Source: an uncultured Lachnospiraceae bacterium
GTDB lineage: Bacteria > Bacillota > Clostridia > Lachnospirales > Lachnospiraceae
Length of the DNA stretch: 44,401 bases
Reading direction: 5' to 3'
Assembly: GCA_947564645.1 (NCBI GenBank)
Contig: CANOCU010000029.1
Location: 1-44,401, forward strand
Shown here: positions 25,225 to 34,286 of the stretch, piece after piece
Layout of the letters: each line of letters opens with the position of its first letter
How positions within the stretch are numbered: position 1 is the stretch's first letter
Position numbers and translations under genes: made by a program
Notes under the pieces: generated by a model
The model's database searches: none
What the model saw: the letters and a program-made list of their open reading frames with translations, nothing else
Told to the model about the DNA's origin: nothing

Positions 25225-26214
25225 ATGACAAACGAAGTGAAAAAGAGTGATAAAAAACAGATAGGGGTTTCCGTGGTAGTTCCTGTATATAATGAAGAAG
25301 GGAATGTAGAGAAACTTCACAGAGAAATTAAAGAGGTCTGTGAAAAGGCAAAATATGATTATGAGATTATTTTTATAAATGACGGTTCTTCTGATAAAAC
25401 AGATGAAATCTGCAGGACATTGTCTCCTCTTAAATACATACAGTTTCGTAAAAATTTTGGACAGACTGCTGCTATGGATGCCGGGATTAAAAACAGTACA
25501 AAGGAATTTATTGTGACATTGGATGGTGATGGACAAAACGATCCGGCTGATATTCCAAAGATGTTGGACTATCTATTCAGCAATCGATTGGATGTTGTTT
25601 CTGGTTGGCGCAAAAACAGGAAAGATACCTTTATGAAGCGTTTTATCTCCAGAGGGGCAAATGCTCTGAGACATCTTCTGGTTCATGATGGAATTCATGA
25701 TAGCGGATGTTCTCTAAAGATATATTATCGACAGTGTTTTCAGGGAATTAATCTGTATGGCGAACAGCATCGCTTTATTCCGGCGATTCTTAAAATGAAG
25801 GGGTATAAAGTTGGTGAAATTGTAGTTAATCATAGAGAAAGGACTTCCGGGCGAACAAAGTATAATTGGCACAGAACGATTAAAGGGTTTGTAGATATGA
25901 TATCGGTCTGGTTTTGGAATAAGTATGCAGCAAGACCACTCCATGTGATGGGCGGCATTGGAATAATGTTCCTGGGATTAGGTGGAATATGCGGAGTCTG
26001 GTCTATAGCATTGTGGGTGATGGGAAGAAAGATGTCCAATAATTTTTTCCCACCACTCATGACTGTTTTTTTTGTGGTGATCGGTTTGTTGCTTTTTGTA
26101 TTTGGATTAATGAGTGAGATATTGATAAAGACGTATTATGGTGTGCATGTAGACAGTCCCTACAGTATTAAGGAGATATGTGTTCAGAATGCAGATGAGA
26201 ACGCTATTCTATAG
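25225..26214 (+). CDS. GtrB/DPMS-type polyprenyl-phosphate glycosyltransferase
   Basis: A 329-residue protein with a GT2 catalytic domain (VSVVVPVYNEEGN, INDGSSDKT with D53, TLDGDGQNDP at 99-107) and two C-terminal membrane helices. This is the shape of GtrB/ArnC/YkcC enzymes that charge undecaprenyl phosphate with a single sugar from a nucleotide donor. The product is the donor for GT-C enzymes on the outer face, so the broken-or-switched GT-C gene just upstream is its natural partner. A GAAAGGTGAC ribosome binding site precedes the ATG. Confidence 0.88.
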   Translation: MTNEVKKSDKKQIGVSVVVPVYNEEGNVEKLHREIKEVCEKAKYDYEIIFINDGSSDKTDEICRTLSPLKYIQFRKNFGQTAAMDAGIKNSTKEFIVTLDGDGQNDPADIPKMLDYLFSNRLDVVSGWRKNRKDTFMKRFISRGANALRHLLVHDGIHDSGCSLKIYYRQCFQGINLYGEQHRFIPAILKMKGYKVGEIVVNHRERTSGRTKYNWHRTIKGFVDMISVWFWNKYAARPLHVMGGIGIMFLGLGGICGVWSIALWVMGRKMSNNFFPPLMTVFFVVIGLLLFVFGLMSEILIKTYYGVHVDSPYSIKEICVQNADENAIL

Positions 26215-26275
26215 GAGTCTGGAGATGCCGGACTTATCATATTAAGAAGTATTTTAATGGAAGGACAGTCACATA

Positions 26276-27451
26276 ATGAAAATAATTATGATAGCTCCCA
26301 CACCTTTTTTTGCAGACCGTGGATGTCATACAAGAATTTATGGACAAATAAGCGCATTACAAAGACGGGGTTATAAAATAAAACTGGTTACCTATGGCAT
26401 TGGACGTGAGATAGAACAAATTGAAACGATTCGTTGCTTTAATTTTCCATGGTATAAGAAATTGTCTGCTGGTCCCTCTGTTTGGAAAATATTCCTTCTT
26501 CCGTTTATTGCGCTTAAAGCATGGAAAACAATTAAACTTAATAATCCGGATATTGTATATGCTTATTTGCATGAAGGCGCTTGCGTTGCAAAGTTCTGCA
26601 GTTTTTTTTATAAAGATCCTTTGTATGTGTTTGATTGTCAGGGTTCATTGAGCGGAGAGCTCATTCAACATAAGTTTGTAAAAGAAGGAGGGATTTTCTA
26701 TAAGATTTTCTTGTGGATCGAAAAAAAGATAGATTGTTGGTTTCCGGTCGTAACACAATCGGAGAATTTGTATACGCAGTTACAGGAGATGGGAGTTCCG
26801 AAAGAGAGAATGATAAATGCGTTAGATGCGGTTGATACAAGATTGTTTTCTCCGAGAAAACCGGATCAGGAGTTGGTCAGGAAATATCAGATTGATTTGT
26901 CAAAACCACGGGTATTGTTTATGGGTTTGTTGGAAACATATCAGGGTGTAGATTTAATGTTTAAGTCCTTTCAATACGTTCATCAAAAGATACCAAGAGT
27001 TCAATTTATTATAATCGGTTATCCAAATATAGAAAAGTATAAGGAGCTGGCAAAGAAATTTGGCATATCAGAAAATACTATTTTCATGGGAAAGATTAAA
27101 TTTGAAGAAACGCCACGCTATCTGTCACTGGCGTCTATTGCAGTCGCTCCCAAAATAGCAACAGCTGAGGGGGATGGCAAGGTCTATAATTACATGGCAA
27201 TGAAAATGGGAGTTATTTGCTTTGATAGGGAAATTTCTCGGGAGATTCTGGGGGATACAGGTTTATTTGCCAAATTCAAGAATGCCGAGGACATGGCAGA
27301 TAAGATCATCATGCTCATAAATGATCATAATTTGACAAAACATCTGGGGAGCAAAGCAAGAATGAGGGCGAAGCAAGTATTATCAACGGATTTAAATGCT
27401 GAGAAAATTGATGGATTTTTTAAAACTCTTGCACCAGAAAAGTATAGGTAA
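26276..27451 (+). CDS. GT4-family glycosyltransferase
   Basis: A 391-residue GT-B enzyme: MKIIMIAPTPFFADRGCHTRIYGQ at the N-terminus, and a C-terminal donor domain with VLFMGLLETYQGVDLM and AEGDGKVYNYMAMKMGVICFD in the region where GT4 enzymes bind the nucleotide sugar. Codon choice and base composition are AT-rich like its island neighbours and unlike the GT4 genes of the flanks. An AAGGA sequence lies about 12 bases before the ATG. The next gene follows after a 4-base gap via a two-codon relay frame. Confidence 0.85.
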   Translation: MKIIMIAPTPFFADRGCHTRIYGQISALQRRGYKIKLVTYGIGREIEQIETIRCFNFPWYKKLSAGPSVWKIFLLPFIALKAWKTIKLNNPDIVYAYLHEGACVAKFCSFFYKDPLYVFDCQGSLSGELIQHKFVKEGGIFYKIFLWIEKKIDCWFPVVTQSENLYTQLQEMGVPKERMINALDAVDTRLFSPRKPDQELVRKYQIDLSKPRVLFMGLLETYQGVDLMFKSFQYVHQKIPRVQFIIIGYPNIEKYKELAKKFGISENTIFMGKIKFEETPRYLSLASIAVAPKIATAEGDGKVYNYMAMKMGVICFDREISREILGDTGLFAKFKNAEDMADKIIMLINDHNLTKHLGSKARMRAKQVLSTDLNAEKIDGFFKTLAPEKYR

Positions 27452-27455
27452 TGAA

Positions 27456-28751
27456 ATGATAAGAAAATGGGTCATACAAAGTAATTCATTGAAAAATGTA
27501 TCGTGGACCTTTATGGCCAAAATTGTTGCAATGTTATTTGCTGTTATGTTGGATATTTTACTGGCAAGACTATTGGGTATCGAAGCCTATGCGGAATGGA
27601 CATTTTTTTATACAACTGTAAGTATTATGTTTTATTTGGCATGGTTTGGAATCAATCAGTCGGTCAAAGTATTTGTATCCAAGCAGACAACTATACAAGA
27701 CAGGAATGTTTGTATTTGCTCCGGCTTAATCTTGAGAACAATTGTCAGTTTGATTTTTGCCACTATAATTATAGTATATTCTGAGAAGATTGCTGTGATA
27801 TTTGGATATCCGGAAAAGTATTCTCATCTATTATTTTTGTATAAATTTGCGGGCGCGCTTGTGATTTGTAGTTGCTTTACAGAGTTTTTTAAAGAACTAT
27901 GTATTGGACTTCAGAAGTATAAGAGCTTGTTCGGGATAACATTGACTGAATTTGGGACCAACTTTATTTTTGGATTAGCTGGCGCATACCTGTTGAAGAA
28001 TGTTATAGGAGTAGCGCTCGGGTATCTCATTTCCGGAATTATATTATTGATTGTTGGATTTTCTCAACTAAACAGTGTACAGTACCGGTCAAAAGATATG
28101 AAGAGCAATTTCCATAAAATGATGGGAAAAATATTTAAATATGCACTTCCACTGGCAGTTACTGGTATAAGTGGAATGATCTTGACAGAGATGGATATTT
28201 TTATGTTGGGCATAATTAGCACAAAACAACAGGTATCGATTTATTCTATTGCCAAACAGCTATGTTCTAAGACGGCACATCTTAATTATGCTCTGGCAAC
28301 AGGTACGTTAACTTCGTTTGCAGTCATAAATACTGCCAATAGAGAGAATAAGAAAACTGAACTGAAAAGGTTGAGTAATCTTAATTTGCTTATTACAGGG
28401 ATAGTAGTGATTGCATTTGTTGTAACAGGGCCATTCCTGATCAGGATTTTATACGGAGATGACTATAGGTTTGCAGGAAATGTCGTAATATGGTTAATGC
28501 CGTACTATATTTTGTATAGCATATCAACTTTTTTTTCCATTTTTCTAGATTTTCAGGGAAAAGCAGGTGTCCGCAGTATTTGCTATAGTTCTGTTTTAGT
28601 GATCAACTTTATTTTAAATTGGATATTGATCCCAAAGTATGGTGCTGTCGGAGCCTGCATAGCAACCGGGGTTTCACTAGTACCCTATGTACTGACAGTG
28701 GTATTTATTACTGTAAGGATCATGACAGGGAAAATGCAGGTTAATATTTGA
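27456..28751 (+). CDS. Wzx-type oligosaccharide flippase (MOP/PST family)
   Basis: A 431-residue protein with about 12 predicted helices and no ATPase domain. SLKNVSWTFMAKIVAMLFAVMLDILLARLLGIEAYAEW at the start and the late PFLIRILYGDDYRFAG segment fit the polysaccharide-transport family of the MOP superfamily. It should flip an undecaprenyl-linked unit outwards. I chose the ATG at 27456: an ATG at 27451 overlaps the previous stop and opens only ATG-AAA-TGA, whose stop overlaps this start. It is the last gene of the AT-rich island and the first of two Wzx genes in the window. Confidence 0.84.
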   Translation: MIRKWVIQSNSLKNVSWTFMAKIVAMLFAVMLDILLARLLGIEAYAEWTFFYTTVSIMFYLAWFGINQSVKVFVSKQTTIQDRNVCICSGLILRTIVSLIFATIIIVYSEKIAVIFGYPEKYSHLLFLYKFAGALVICSCFTEFFKELCIGLQKYKSLFGITLTEFGTNFIFGLAGAYLLKNVIGVALGYLISGIILLIVGFSQLNSVQYRSKDMKSNFHKMMGKIFKYALPLAVTGISGMILTEMDIFMLGIISTKQQVSIYSIAKQLCSKTAHLNYALATGTLTSFAVINTANRENKKTELKRLSNLNLLITGIVVIAFVVTGPFLIRILYGDDYRFAGNVVIWLMPYYILYSISTFFSIFLDFQGKAGVRSICYSSVLVINFILNWILIPKYGAVGACIATGVSLVPYVLTVVFITVRIMTGKMQVNI

Positions 28752-28806
28752 ACGGATCATCAGTGCAGACATATTCATGTAACTCGGACAGGGGAACATC
28801 TCAGCC

Positions 28807-28835
28807 TTGAAAATCCATCCAGAAAATGCTATCCT
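28807..28835 (+). promoter_or_regulatory. candidate promoter for the large glycan operon
   Basis: TTGAAA (28807-28812) and TATCCT (28830-28835) are 17 bases apart with a TGn extension before the -10 box. It lies 50 bases before the first gene of the 15-kb cluster, where base composition changes back from AT-rich. Confidence 0.55.
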
Positions 28836-28885
28836 AAAGTGATATATTGTATTATTATGGTTTTTGGAAAGGCGAATAGATACCC

Positions 28886-30298
28886 ATGAACCGAAAGAAG
28901 AAGATCATCGAAAGCTATTGTCTGTTGTTTACAGACTTACTCAGTATTACGCTGGCGTATGGCAGCGCTATTTTGCTGCGCTATCAGAAATTCAGACGGG
29001 TCATGGAGCCGGAATTGCATTTTATGGGGTTTATTTGTTTCCTGCTCTTTTGTACTATTTATAGTTTTATGTTGGACTGGAACAGGGAATTTTTGCTTCG
29101 CGGTATTTTTGTGGAGTTTGTTGCGGTACTGAAATTTAACATATTTATGATCCTTTCTCTGCAGTGTTTTCTGTTTGTCATGCAGCGAAGTTATGATTTT
29201 TCCAGACTGGTCATGGGATATTTTTTTGTTCTGGATCTTATGATTGTCTGGCTGGTCCGGCTTGCGATGAAAAGGCTCTTGCGGGCTTACTTTACCTCTA
29301 AATCCAATGTTGTGAAGATCATGGTCATTGCGAAGGAGGCGGTGCTCGGGAAGACCGTTGCCAGACTGAAGGAGCATATGGATATCGATTACGAGATCGT
29401 GGCGCTTGCCTGCGTGGATGTGGACAGAAAAGGGACGGTCGTCGATGGCATTGAGGTGACGATGAACGGCCGGGACGTACTGGAGGCGGCCAGGCAGATG
29501 CCTTTGGACGAAGTGTTCATCAATCTGCCGGATGAAGACAAGGGATATGTGAAGCATATGATCTATGATCTGGAGTCCATGGGGATTGCCTGTCACTATA
29601 ATATAGATGTGATCGAGGGCCCGCAGAAGGAGATCAGAGTCGGCAGTTTTGCTGGATACACGGTCGTGACGTATTCGATCAATCATATAGACTATCGGAG
29701 AATGGCTGTGAAGCGCTTGATCGATATTGCGGGCGGGATCGTGGGCCTGCTGATCACGGCAGTCATGACGCCTTTCGTTGCGTTGGCGATCCGGATCGAT
29801 TCGCCGGGGCCGATCTTTTTTGCGCAGACCAGGATTGGTAAGAATGGTCGGCGGTTTAAGATCTACAAGTTTCGTTCCATGTATATCGATGCGGAGGCAA
29901 GAAAGAAGGAGTTAGAGGCGCGTAATGAGATGCAGGGACTGATGTTTAAAATGGAGAACGACCCACGGATCACCAGAGTAGGGAAATTTATCCGTAAGAC
30001 GAGTATCGATGAGCTGCCGCAGTTTTATAATATTGTCAAGGGGGACATGAGCCTTGTGGGGACCAGGCCGCCTACGGAGGATGAGTTTGAGCAGTACAGT
30101 TCCCATTACAGGCGGCGGATTAGCATGACGCCGGGGCTTACCGGTCTGTGGCAGATCAGTGGGCGCAGCGAGATCGTTGATTTTGATGAGGTGGTTAAAC
30201 TGGATTTGGAGTATATTGATAACTGGACCATCGGATTGGATATCAAAATCCTTTTTCAGACGATATGGGTAGTGTTGACGGGCCGGGGGTCCAAGTGA
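28886..30298 (+). CDS. undecaprenyl-phosphate sugar-1-phosphate transferase (initiating enzyme, WcaJ/WbaP type)
   Basis: A 470-residue large-type polyprenyl-phosphate hexose-1-phosphate transferase. It has four N-terminal helices (about 12-125), a Rossmann-like CoA-binding-type middle domain (about 143-260) and the catalytic PHPT domain from about 273. The latter holds the re-entrant membrane segment with SPGP (306-309), IYKFRSM, the Asp-Glu dyad in TSIDELPQF (D375-E376) and GTRPPTEDE. It transfers a sugar-1-phosphate, often glucose or galactose, to undecaprenyl phosphate, the committed first step. Its place at the head of the cluster behind a candidate promoter fits that role. GAAAGG about 14 bases upstream is a loosely spaced ribosome binding site. 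Confidence 0.9.
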   Translation: MNRKKKIIESYCLLFTDLLSITLAYGSAILLRYQKFRRVMEPELHFMGFICFLLFCTIYSFMLDWNREFLLRGIFVEFVAVLKFNIFMILSLQCFLFVMQRSYDFSRLVMGYFFVLDLMIVWLVRLAMKRLLRAYFTSKSNVVKIMVIAKEAVLGKTVARLKEHMDIDYEIVALACVDVDRKGTVVDGIEVTMNGRDVLEAARQMPLDEVFINLPDEDKGYVKHMIYDLESMGIACHYNIDVIEGPQKEIRVGSFAGYTVVTYSINHIDYRRMAVKRLIDIAGGIVGLLITAVMTPFVALAIRIDSPGPIFFAQTRIGKNGRRFKIYKFRSMYIDAEARKKELEARNEMQGLMFKMENDPRITRVGKFIRKTSIDELPQFYNIVKGDMSLVGTRPPTEDEFEQYSSHYRRRISMTPGLTGLWQISGRSEIVDFDEVVKLDLEYIDNWTIGLDIKILFQTIWVVLTGRGSK

Positions 30299-30322
30299 TA
30301 CGGAAAGGGAATGGAGACTGGC

Positions 30323-31390
30323 ATGAAAATCTGCATGATAGTGCCTAATCCTGCCGTAAAAGGCGGAATTGCTTCCGTGGTGGCCGGATATAAAGGATCG
30401 TTTTTGGAACAACGTTATCAGATAAAGTATGTAGAATCGTATTGTGACGGGAGTAGATGGCAGAAACTGGAAAAGGCGCTGAAAGGCTATTGGGATTTTG
30501 GCAGGCAGCTTTTTGGCAGCAGACCGGATCTTGTTCATATACATTCCTCTTTTGGCCCCAGTTTTTACAGGAAGCTGCCGTTTATCCTGTTAAGCAAATT
30601 GTGTCATATTCCGGTGGTCAATCATATCCACGGTGCGGAGTTTGATACTTTTTACGAAGAGGCGTTTGCAGGAAAAAAACGACTGATCCGTGCGGTGTAC
30701 AATAGATGTGACCGGGTGTTGGTCCTGTCGGAAGAATGGAGAAGGCGGATAGGCAGGATCGTACCGGAAAATCGCATTACAGTGGTGGAAAATTACTGTG
30801 TGATTCCTGGGAAGCCTTATGACAAGGGACGGGATGACAAGCAGGTGCTTTTTGTCGGAGAACTGGGTAAGAGAAAAGGGTGTTATGATATTCCGGATAT
30901 CTGGGAACGTGTCGTGCGGGAAGTGCCATTAGCGCGGCTTGTTATGGCGGGAGATGGGGAGACGGAACAGGTGAGACAGCGATTTGCACAGAAGAATCTG
31001 CTGTCAAGCGTCTCCTTTCCGGGATGGGTGAGAGGCAAGAAGAAAGCGGGATTATTTGAACGAAGTGCGGTGTTCCTTTTTCCAAGCTATAATGAAGGTA
31101 TGCCGATGGTAGTACTGGAGGCCATGAGTTATGGCATGGGTATTGTGACGACGGCAGTTGGCGGGATCCCTATGTTGATCCGGGATGGAGAAAACGGCTA
31201 TATACGAAAGCCGGGAGAAGTGGAGGCCATCGCGCAGTCAGTGACACAACTCCTTATGGAGCCTGACAGAAGAGCTGCCTGTGGACAGAATGCACGTGCG
31301 GATGCGGTGCAATCTTACAGTCTGGAAAGTCATTTGAAGAAGCTGAGCGAGGTCTATGAGTCTGTAGTGCGCCAGGGATGTAAAGCGTGA
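30323..31390 (+). CDS. GT4-family glycosyltransferase
   Basis: A 355-residue GT-B enzyme with an N-terminal PNPAVKGGIASVV glycine loop, VLFVGELGKRKGCYDI at the start of the donor domain and NEGMPMVVLEAMSYG (E258-x7-E266). The ATG at 30323 is preferred: GGAG at 30313-30316 is 6 bases upstream, whereas the ATG at 30311 overlaps that site. It probably adds an early sugar to the unit begun by the initiating transferase upstream. Specificity not predictable. Confidence 0.86.
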   Translation: MKICMIVPNPAVKGGIASVVAGYKGSFLEQRYQIKYVESYCDGSRWQKLEKALKGYWDFGRQLFGSRPDLVHIHSSFGPSFYRKLPFILLSKLCHIPVVNHIHGAEFDTFYEEAFAGKKRLIRAVYNRCDRVLVLSEEWRRRIGRIVPENRITVVENYCVIPGKPYDKGRDDKQVLFVGELGKRKGCYDIPDIWERVVREVPLARLVMAGDGETEQVRQRFAQKNLLSSVSFPGWVRGKKKAGLFERSAVFLFPSYNEGMPMVVLEAMSYGMGIVTTAVGGIPMLIRDGENGYIRKPGEVEAIAQSVTQLLMEPDRRAACGQNARADAVQSYSLESHLKKLSEVYESVVRQGCKA

Positions 31391-31408
31391 TCATGGAGGT
31401 TGATGCAG

Positions 31409-31945
31409 ATGAGCATATGGGGACGTGTCCTAAAAAGCGCTGTGAAGATAACCGGTTGGAAGTGTCGGTATGGCAGCAGGCTTGACACTTCCTGGATGCA
31501 GGGATTTGACAGACTGCATCTGGAGCTGGCGTCGCGGGCAAAAATACGGTTGGGAGAACGCATTCAGAACAGAGGAGTGCTTTATCTGCTTTGCGGACAA
31601 GCCGGCAGGATGCGGATAGGAGCGCATGTTTTTTTTAATACAAACTGTTGTGTCTCCTGTATGGAGGAGATTATCATCGGAGATTACTGTAAGATCGGAA
31701 ACAATACGGTGATCGTGGATCATGATCATAACTATAGGGATGGGGAGAGTGAATATCTGACAGGCAGGATCACGATCGGAGACAGGGTGTGGGTAGGCGC
31801 CAACTGTACGATCCTGCGGGGTGCAGAGATCGGAGACGATTGTGTTATTGCGGCCGGAAGCGTTGTCAAGTCACATGTGCCATCCGGATCTGTTTTATAC
31901 CAGAAGCGGAAATCGACTGTTATCGCGAAGGGTGTGAGTACATGA
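31409..31945 (+). CDS. left-handed beta-helix (hexapeptide repeat) acyltransferase
   Basis: A 178-residue protein with hexapeptide repeats (IGDYCKIGNNTVI, ITIGDRVWVGANCTIL, IGDDCVIAAGSVV) and a DHDHNY segment in the position of the catalytic histidine of WcaF/Maa-like O-acetyltransferases. It should use acetyl-CoA in the cytoplasm on a sugar hydroxyl. GGAGG (31395-31399) is 9 bases from the chosen ATG; in-frame TTG 31400 and ATG 31403 are too close to it. It is preceded and followed by glycosyltransferase genes. Confidence 0.85.
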   Translation: MSIWGRVLKSAVKITGWKCRYGSRLDTSWMQGFDRLHLELASRAKIRLGERIQNRGVLYLLCGQAGRMRIGAHVFFNTNCCVSCMEEIIIGDYCKIGNNTVIVDHDHNYRDGESEYLTGRITIGDRVWVGANCTILRGAEIGDDCVIAAGSVVKSHVPSGSVLYQKRKSTVIAKGVST

Positions 31946-32035
31946 GCGCACTGCCGGGCTGCATCAATGGGTGAGGAATGTTGTTGCGAGAGCAATGGCT
32001 GACAGGCTAACCTGCGGTGAAGAAGAGGGTATCTT

Positions 32036-33055
32036 ATGAAAGAGAGCTGTAAGATCAGCGTGATCGTGCCGGTCTATAATAAAAAGGAATATCTGGATGA
32101 ATGTATTGGCAGCATTCTTGGGCAGACCTATCAGAATATAGAATTGCTTTTGGTGGATGATGCTTCTACGGACGGGAGCGGAGAGATCTGTGACCGGTAT
32201 GCGCAAAGGGATGCAAGAGTACACGTGATCCATCGGACGAATGGCGGCCCGACAGCGGCTTGCGTGACGGGGATGGAGTGTGCACAGGGCGATTACTATA
32301 TGTTTGTGGACAGTGACGATTATGTGGACCGGTTCATGTTGGAGAAGATGACGGGGCAGTTGGCCGGCAAACCAGGGGAGATCGTGTGCTGTGATCATAT
32401 AGTAGAGAAACGGAAACGGACGCTGTTGGTGACAGCTTTGATCAAACCGGGAATCTATGAGGGAGAGAAACTGGAACGGGAAGTAAAGGAACGCCTGATC
32501 GGAAACGAACAGAGGCTGTTGCCAATGTCCCGTTGCATGAAACTTTGCGAGAGATCGGTCTTTGAGGGAAACGACAAATACTACGATATGTCAATCCGGA
32601 TGGGAGATGATTTTCATCTGATCTATCCGGCGCTTCTCAACAGCAGGCGGATCGTAGTCATGGAGCAGGCAGCTTTCTATCATTACAGATATGTAGAGGA
32701 TTCCATTGTTCATGGTTATGATGCGGGCATGTTTAAAAGTGTGGAGTCATGGCGGCGGGCGATGGAAAATATTGTCAGGGATAAAGAGGTCAGAGACGGT
32801 GAGGAGAGACTGCGAAGAGAGTATTGCTATATGCTGATGCTGGTGATGAAGAATGAACTGCGTAATCCGGACAGGAATTATATCAGGGCGATTCAGGGAA
32901 TCTTCTGTCAGCAGGAAATTCGGGAATATATCATGAGTACGCCGTTGTCGGTGAGGGAGAGATCCAATCAGTTAATGTATCTGGGGATGCAGTATCCGGA
33001 GAAAACATTGCTGCGTCTGCTGAGGATGCTGATGAGATGGCATGACAGGAAGTGA
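32036..33055 (+). CDS. GT2-family glycosyltransferase
   Basis: A 339-residue GT-A enzyme: ISVIVPVYNKKEYLDECIGSIL, VDDASTDGS (D41-D42) and FVDSDDYVDRFM (D92-x-D94-D95). Length and layout match the CpsI/WcaA-like transferases of capsule clusters, and there is no membrane helix. An AGAGGG ribosome binding site precedes the ATG. It lies 90 bases after the acyltransferase gene; the gap shows no structure I can name. Confidence 0.88.
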   Translation: MKESCKISVIVPVYNKKEYLDECIGSILGQTYQNIELLLVDDASTDGSGEICDRYAQRDARVHVIHRTNGGPTAACVTGMECAQGDYYMFVDSDDYVDRFMLEKMTGQLAGKPGEIVCCDHIVEKRKRTLLVTALIKPGIYEGEKLEREVKERLIGNEQRLLPMSRCMKLCERSVFEGNDKYYDMSIRMGDDFHLIYPALLNSRRIVVMEQAAFYHYRYVEDSIVHGYDAGMFKSVESWRRAMENIVRDKEVRDGEERLRREYCYMLMLVMKNELRNPDRNYIRAIQGIFCQQEIREYIMSTPLSVRERSNQLMYLGMQYPEKTLLRLLRMLMRWHDRK

Positions 33056-33104
33056 GACGGGAATAACTGGTTTTGAAAGAACAGGAAGAGACTCGAGGTT
33101 GAGA

Positions 33105-34286
33105 ATGAATAAAAGAATTATTATGTATCTGCATGGCGGGAGTGGAAACCATGGCTGTGAGGCGATCGTCAACAGCACGTGCCATATGTTGGAGGAGATC
33201 CCCAAGCTGCTCGTGACTAACAGTGAGAAAGAAGACAGGACTTATTCCCTGGCTCCCTTATGTGACATTCTGCAGGAGAGGAAGATCGCGGAGCATTTTT
33301 GGGCACATGTCTGGTATTATGCATGGCGGGCGATCTTTCATGATCCGGAATCCTTTATGCGGTATCGGTTCAGAAAAGTTCTGGGAAAGAATAAAGCGCC
33401 GCTCTATCTTTCAGTGGGTGGAGATATGTACTGCTACGAGCTTTCCAAAAGAGAGGCAATCGTGGCAAACAGTACCTTCCATAAAGCAGGGGCAAAGACT
33501 GTCCTGTGGGGGTGTTCCATAGAGCCGGAGCTGCTGCAGGATCCTGAGGTGGTAGAGGATATGAAGCGATATGCGCTGATCACGCCGCGGGAGTCTATTA
33601 CGGAGCAGGCGCTCAGACAGGCGGGTGTGACAGAGAATGTGAAGCGTTTTCCGGATCCGGCCTTTGCTCTTCAGGCAGAGAAGGTGAAACTGCCTGAGAA
33701 TTTTCGTGAAGGGGCAACTATCGGGATCAATATCAGTCCGATGATCATTCGCTATGAGAAGGATGAAGGTATTACGATAGCGAATTATAAGAAACTGATC
33801 GATCATATTCTGCGGACCTCTGACAGCAGTGTAGCGTTGATTCCCCATGTAATGTGGAACAACAATGATGACAGGCTGACTTTGGCGGAATTATACCGCG
33901 GATATGAGTGTGACGCCCGGGTATTTCTTTTTCCGGATATGTCTTGCCAACAGGTAAAATATGTGATCTCAAAATGCAGCGTTTTTATTGGAGCGAGGAC
34001 TCATGCCACGATCGCTGCCTATTCGAGTCTTGTGCCGACACTCGTGATCGGATATTCTGTCAAGGCAAGAGGAATCGCAAGAGATCTGTTTGGCACCGAA
34101 GAGAGATATGTCCTTCCGGTACAGTCTCTGCAGACTTCTGACGCGCTGATCAGGGCATATGAATGGCTGATCAGTGAAAAGGATGCGATCTGTACAAGGC
34201 TGAAGGAAGTGATGCCGCAGTACCGTGAGGATGCGATAAAAGCAGGAGAAGAGATTCGTAGATTATGGAAACAAGTAACAATATAA
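33105..34286 (+). CDS. polysaccharide pyruvyl transferase family protein
   Basis: A 393-residue protein with the family's N-terminal YLHGGSGNHGCEAIV glycine motif (from about residue 8), SVGGDMYCYE in the middle and the C-terminal FIGARTHATIAAYSSLVPTLVIGYSVKARGIARDLF block with the Arg-His pair. Members transfer pyruvate from phosphoenolpyruvate to form a ketal on a sugar, though some act in other glycan steps. The ATG at 33105 has GAGG 6 bases upstream and opens directly on the first strand. The 3' end overlaps the next GT2 gene by 22 bases. Confidence 0.82.
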   Translation: MNKRIIMYLHGGSGNHGCEAIVNSTCHMLEEIPKLLVTNSEKEDRTYSLAPLCDILQERKIAEHFWAHVWYYAWRAIFHDPESFMRYRFRKVLGKNKAPLYLSVGGDMYCYELSKREAIVANSTFHKAGAKTVLWGCSIEPELLQDPEVVEDMKRYALITPRESITEQALRQAGVTENVKRFPDPAFALQAEKVKLPENFREGATIGINISPMIIRYEKDEGITIANYKKLIDHILRTSDSSVALIPHVMWNNNDDRLTLAELYRGYECDARVFLFPDMSCQQVKYVISKCSVFIGARTHATIAAYSSLVPTLVIGYSVKARGIARDLFGTEERYVLPVQSLQTSDALIRAYEWLISEKDAICTRLKEVMPQYREDAIKAGEEIRRLWKQVTI

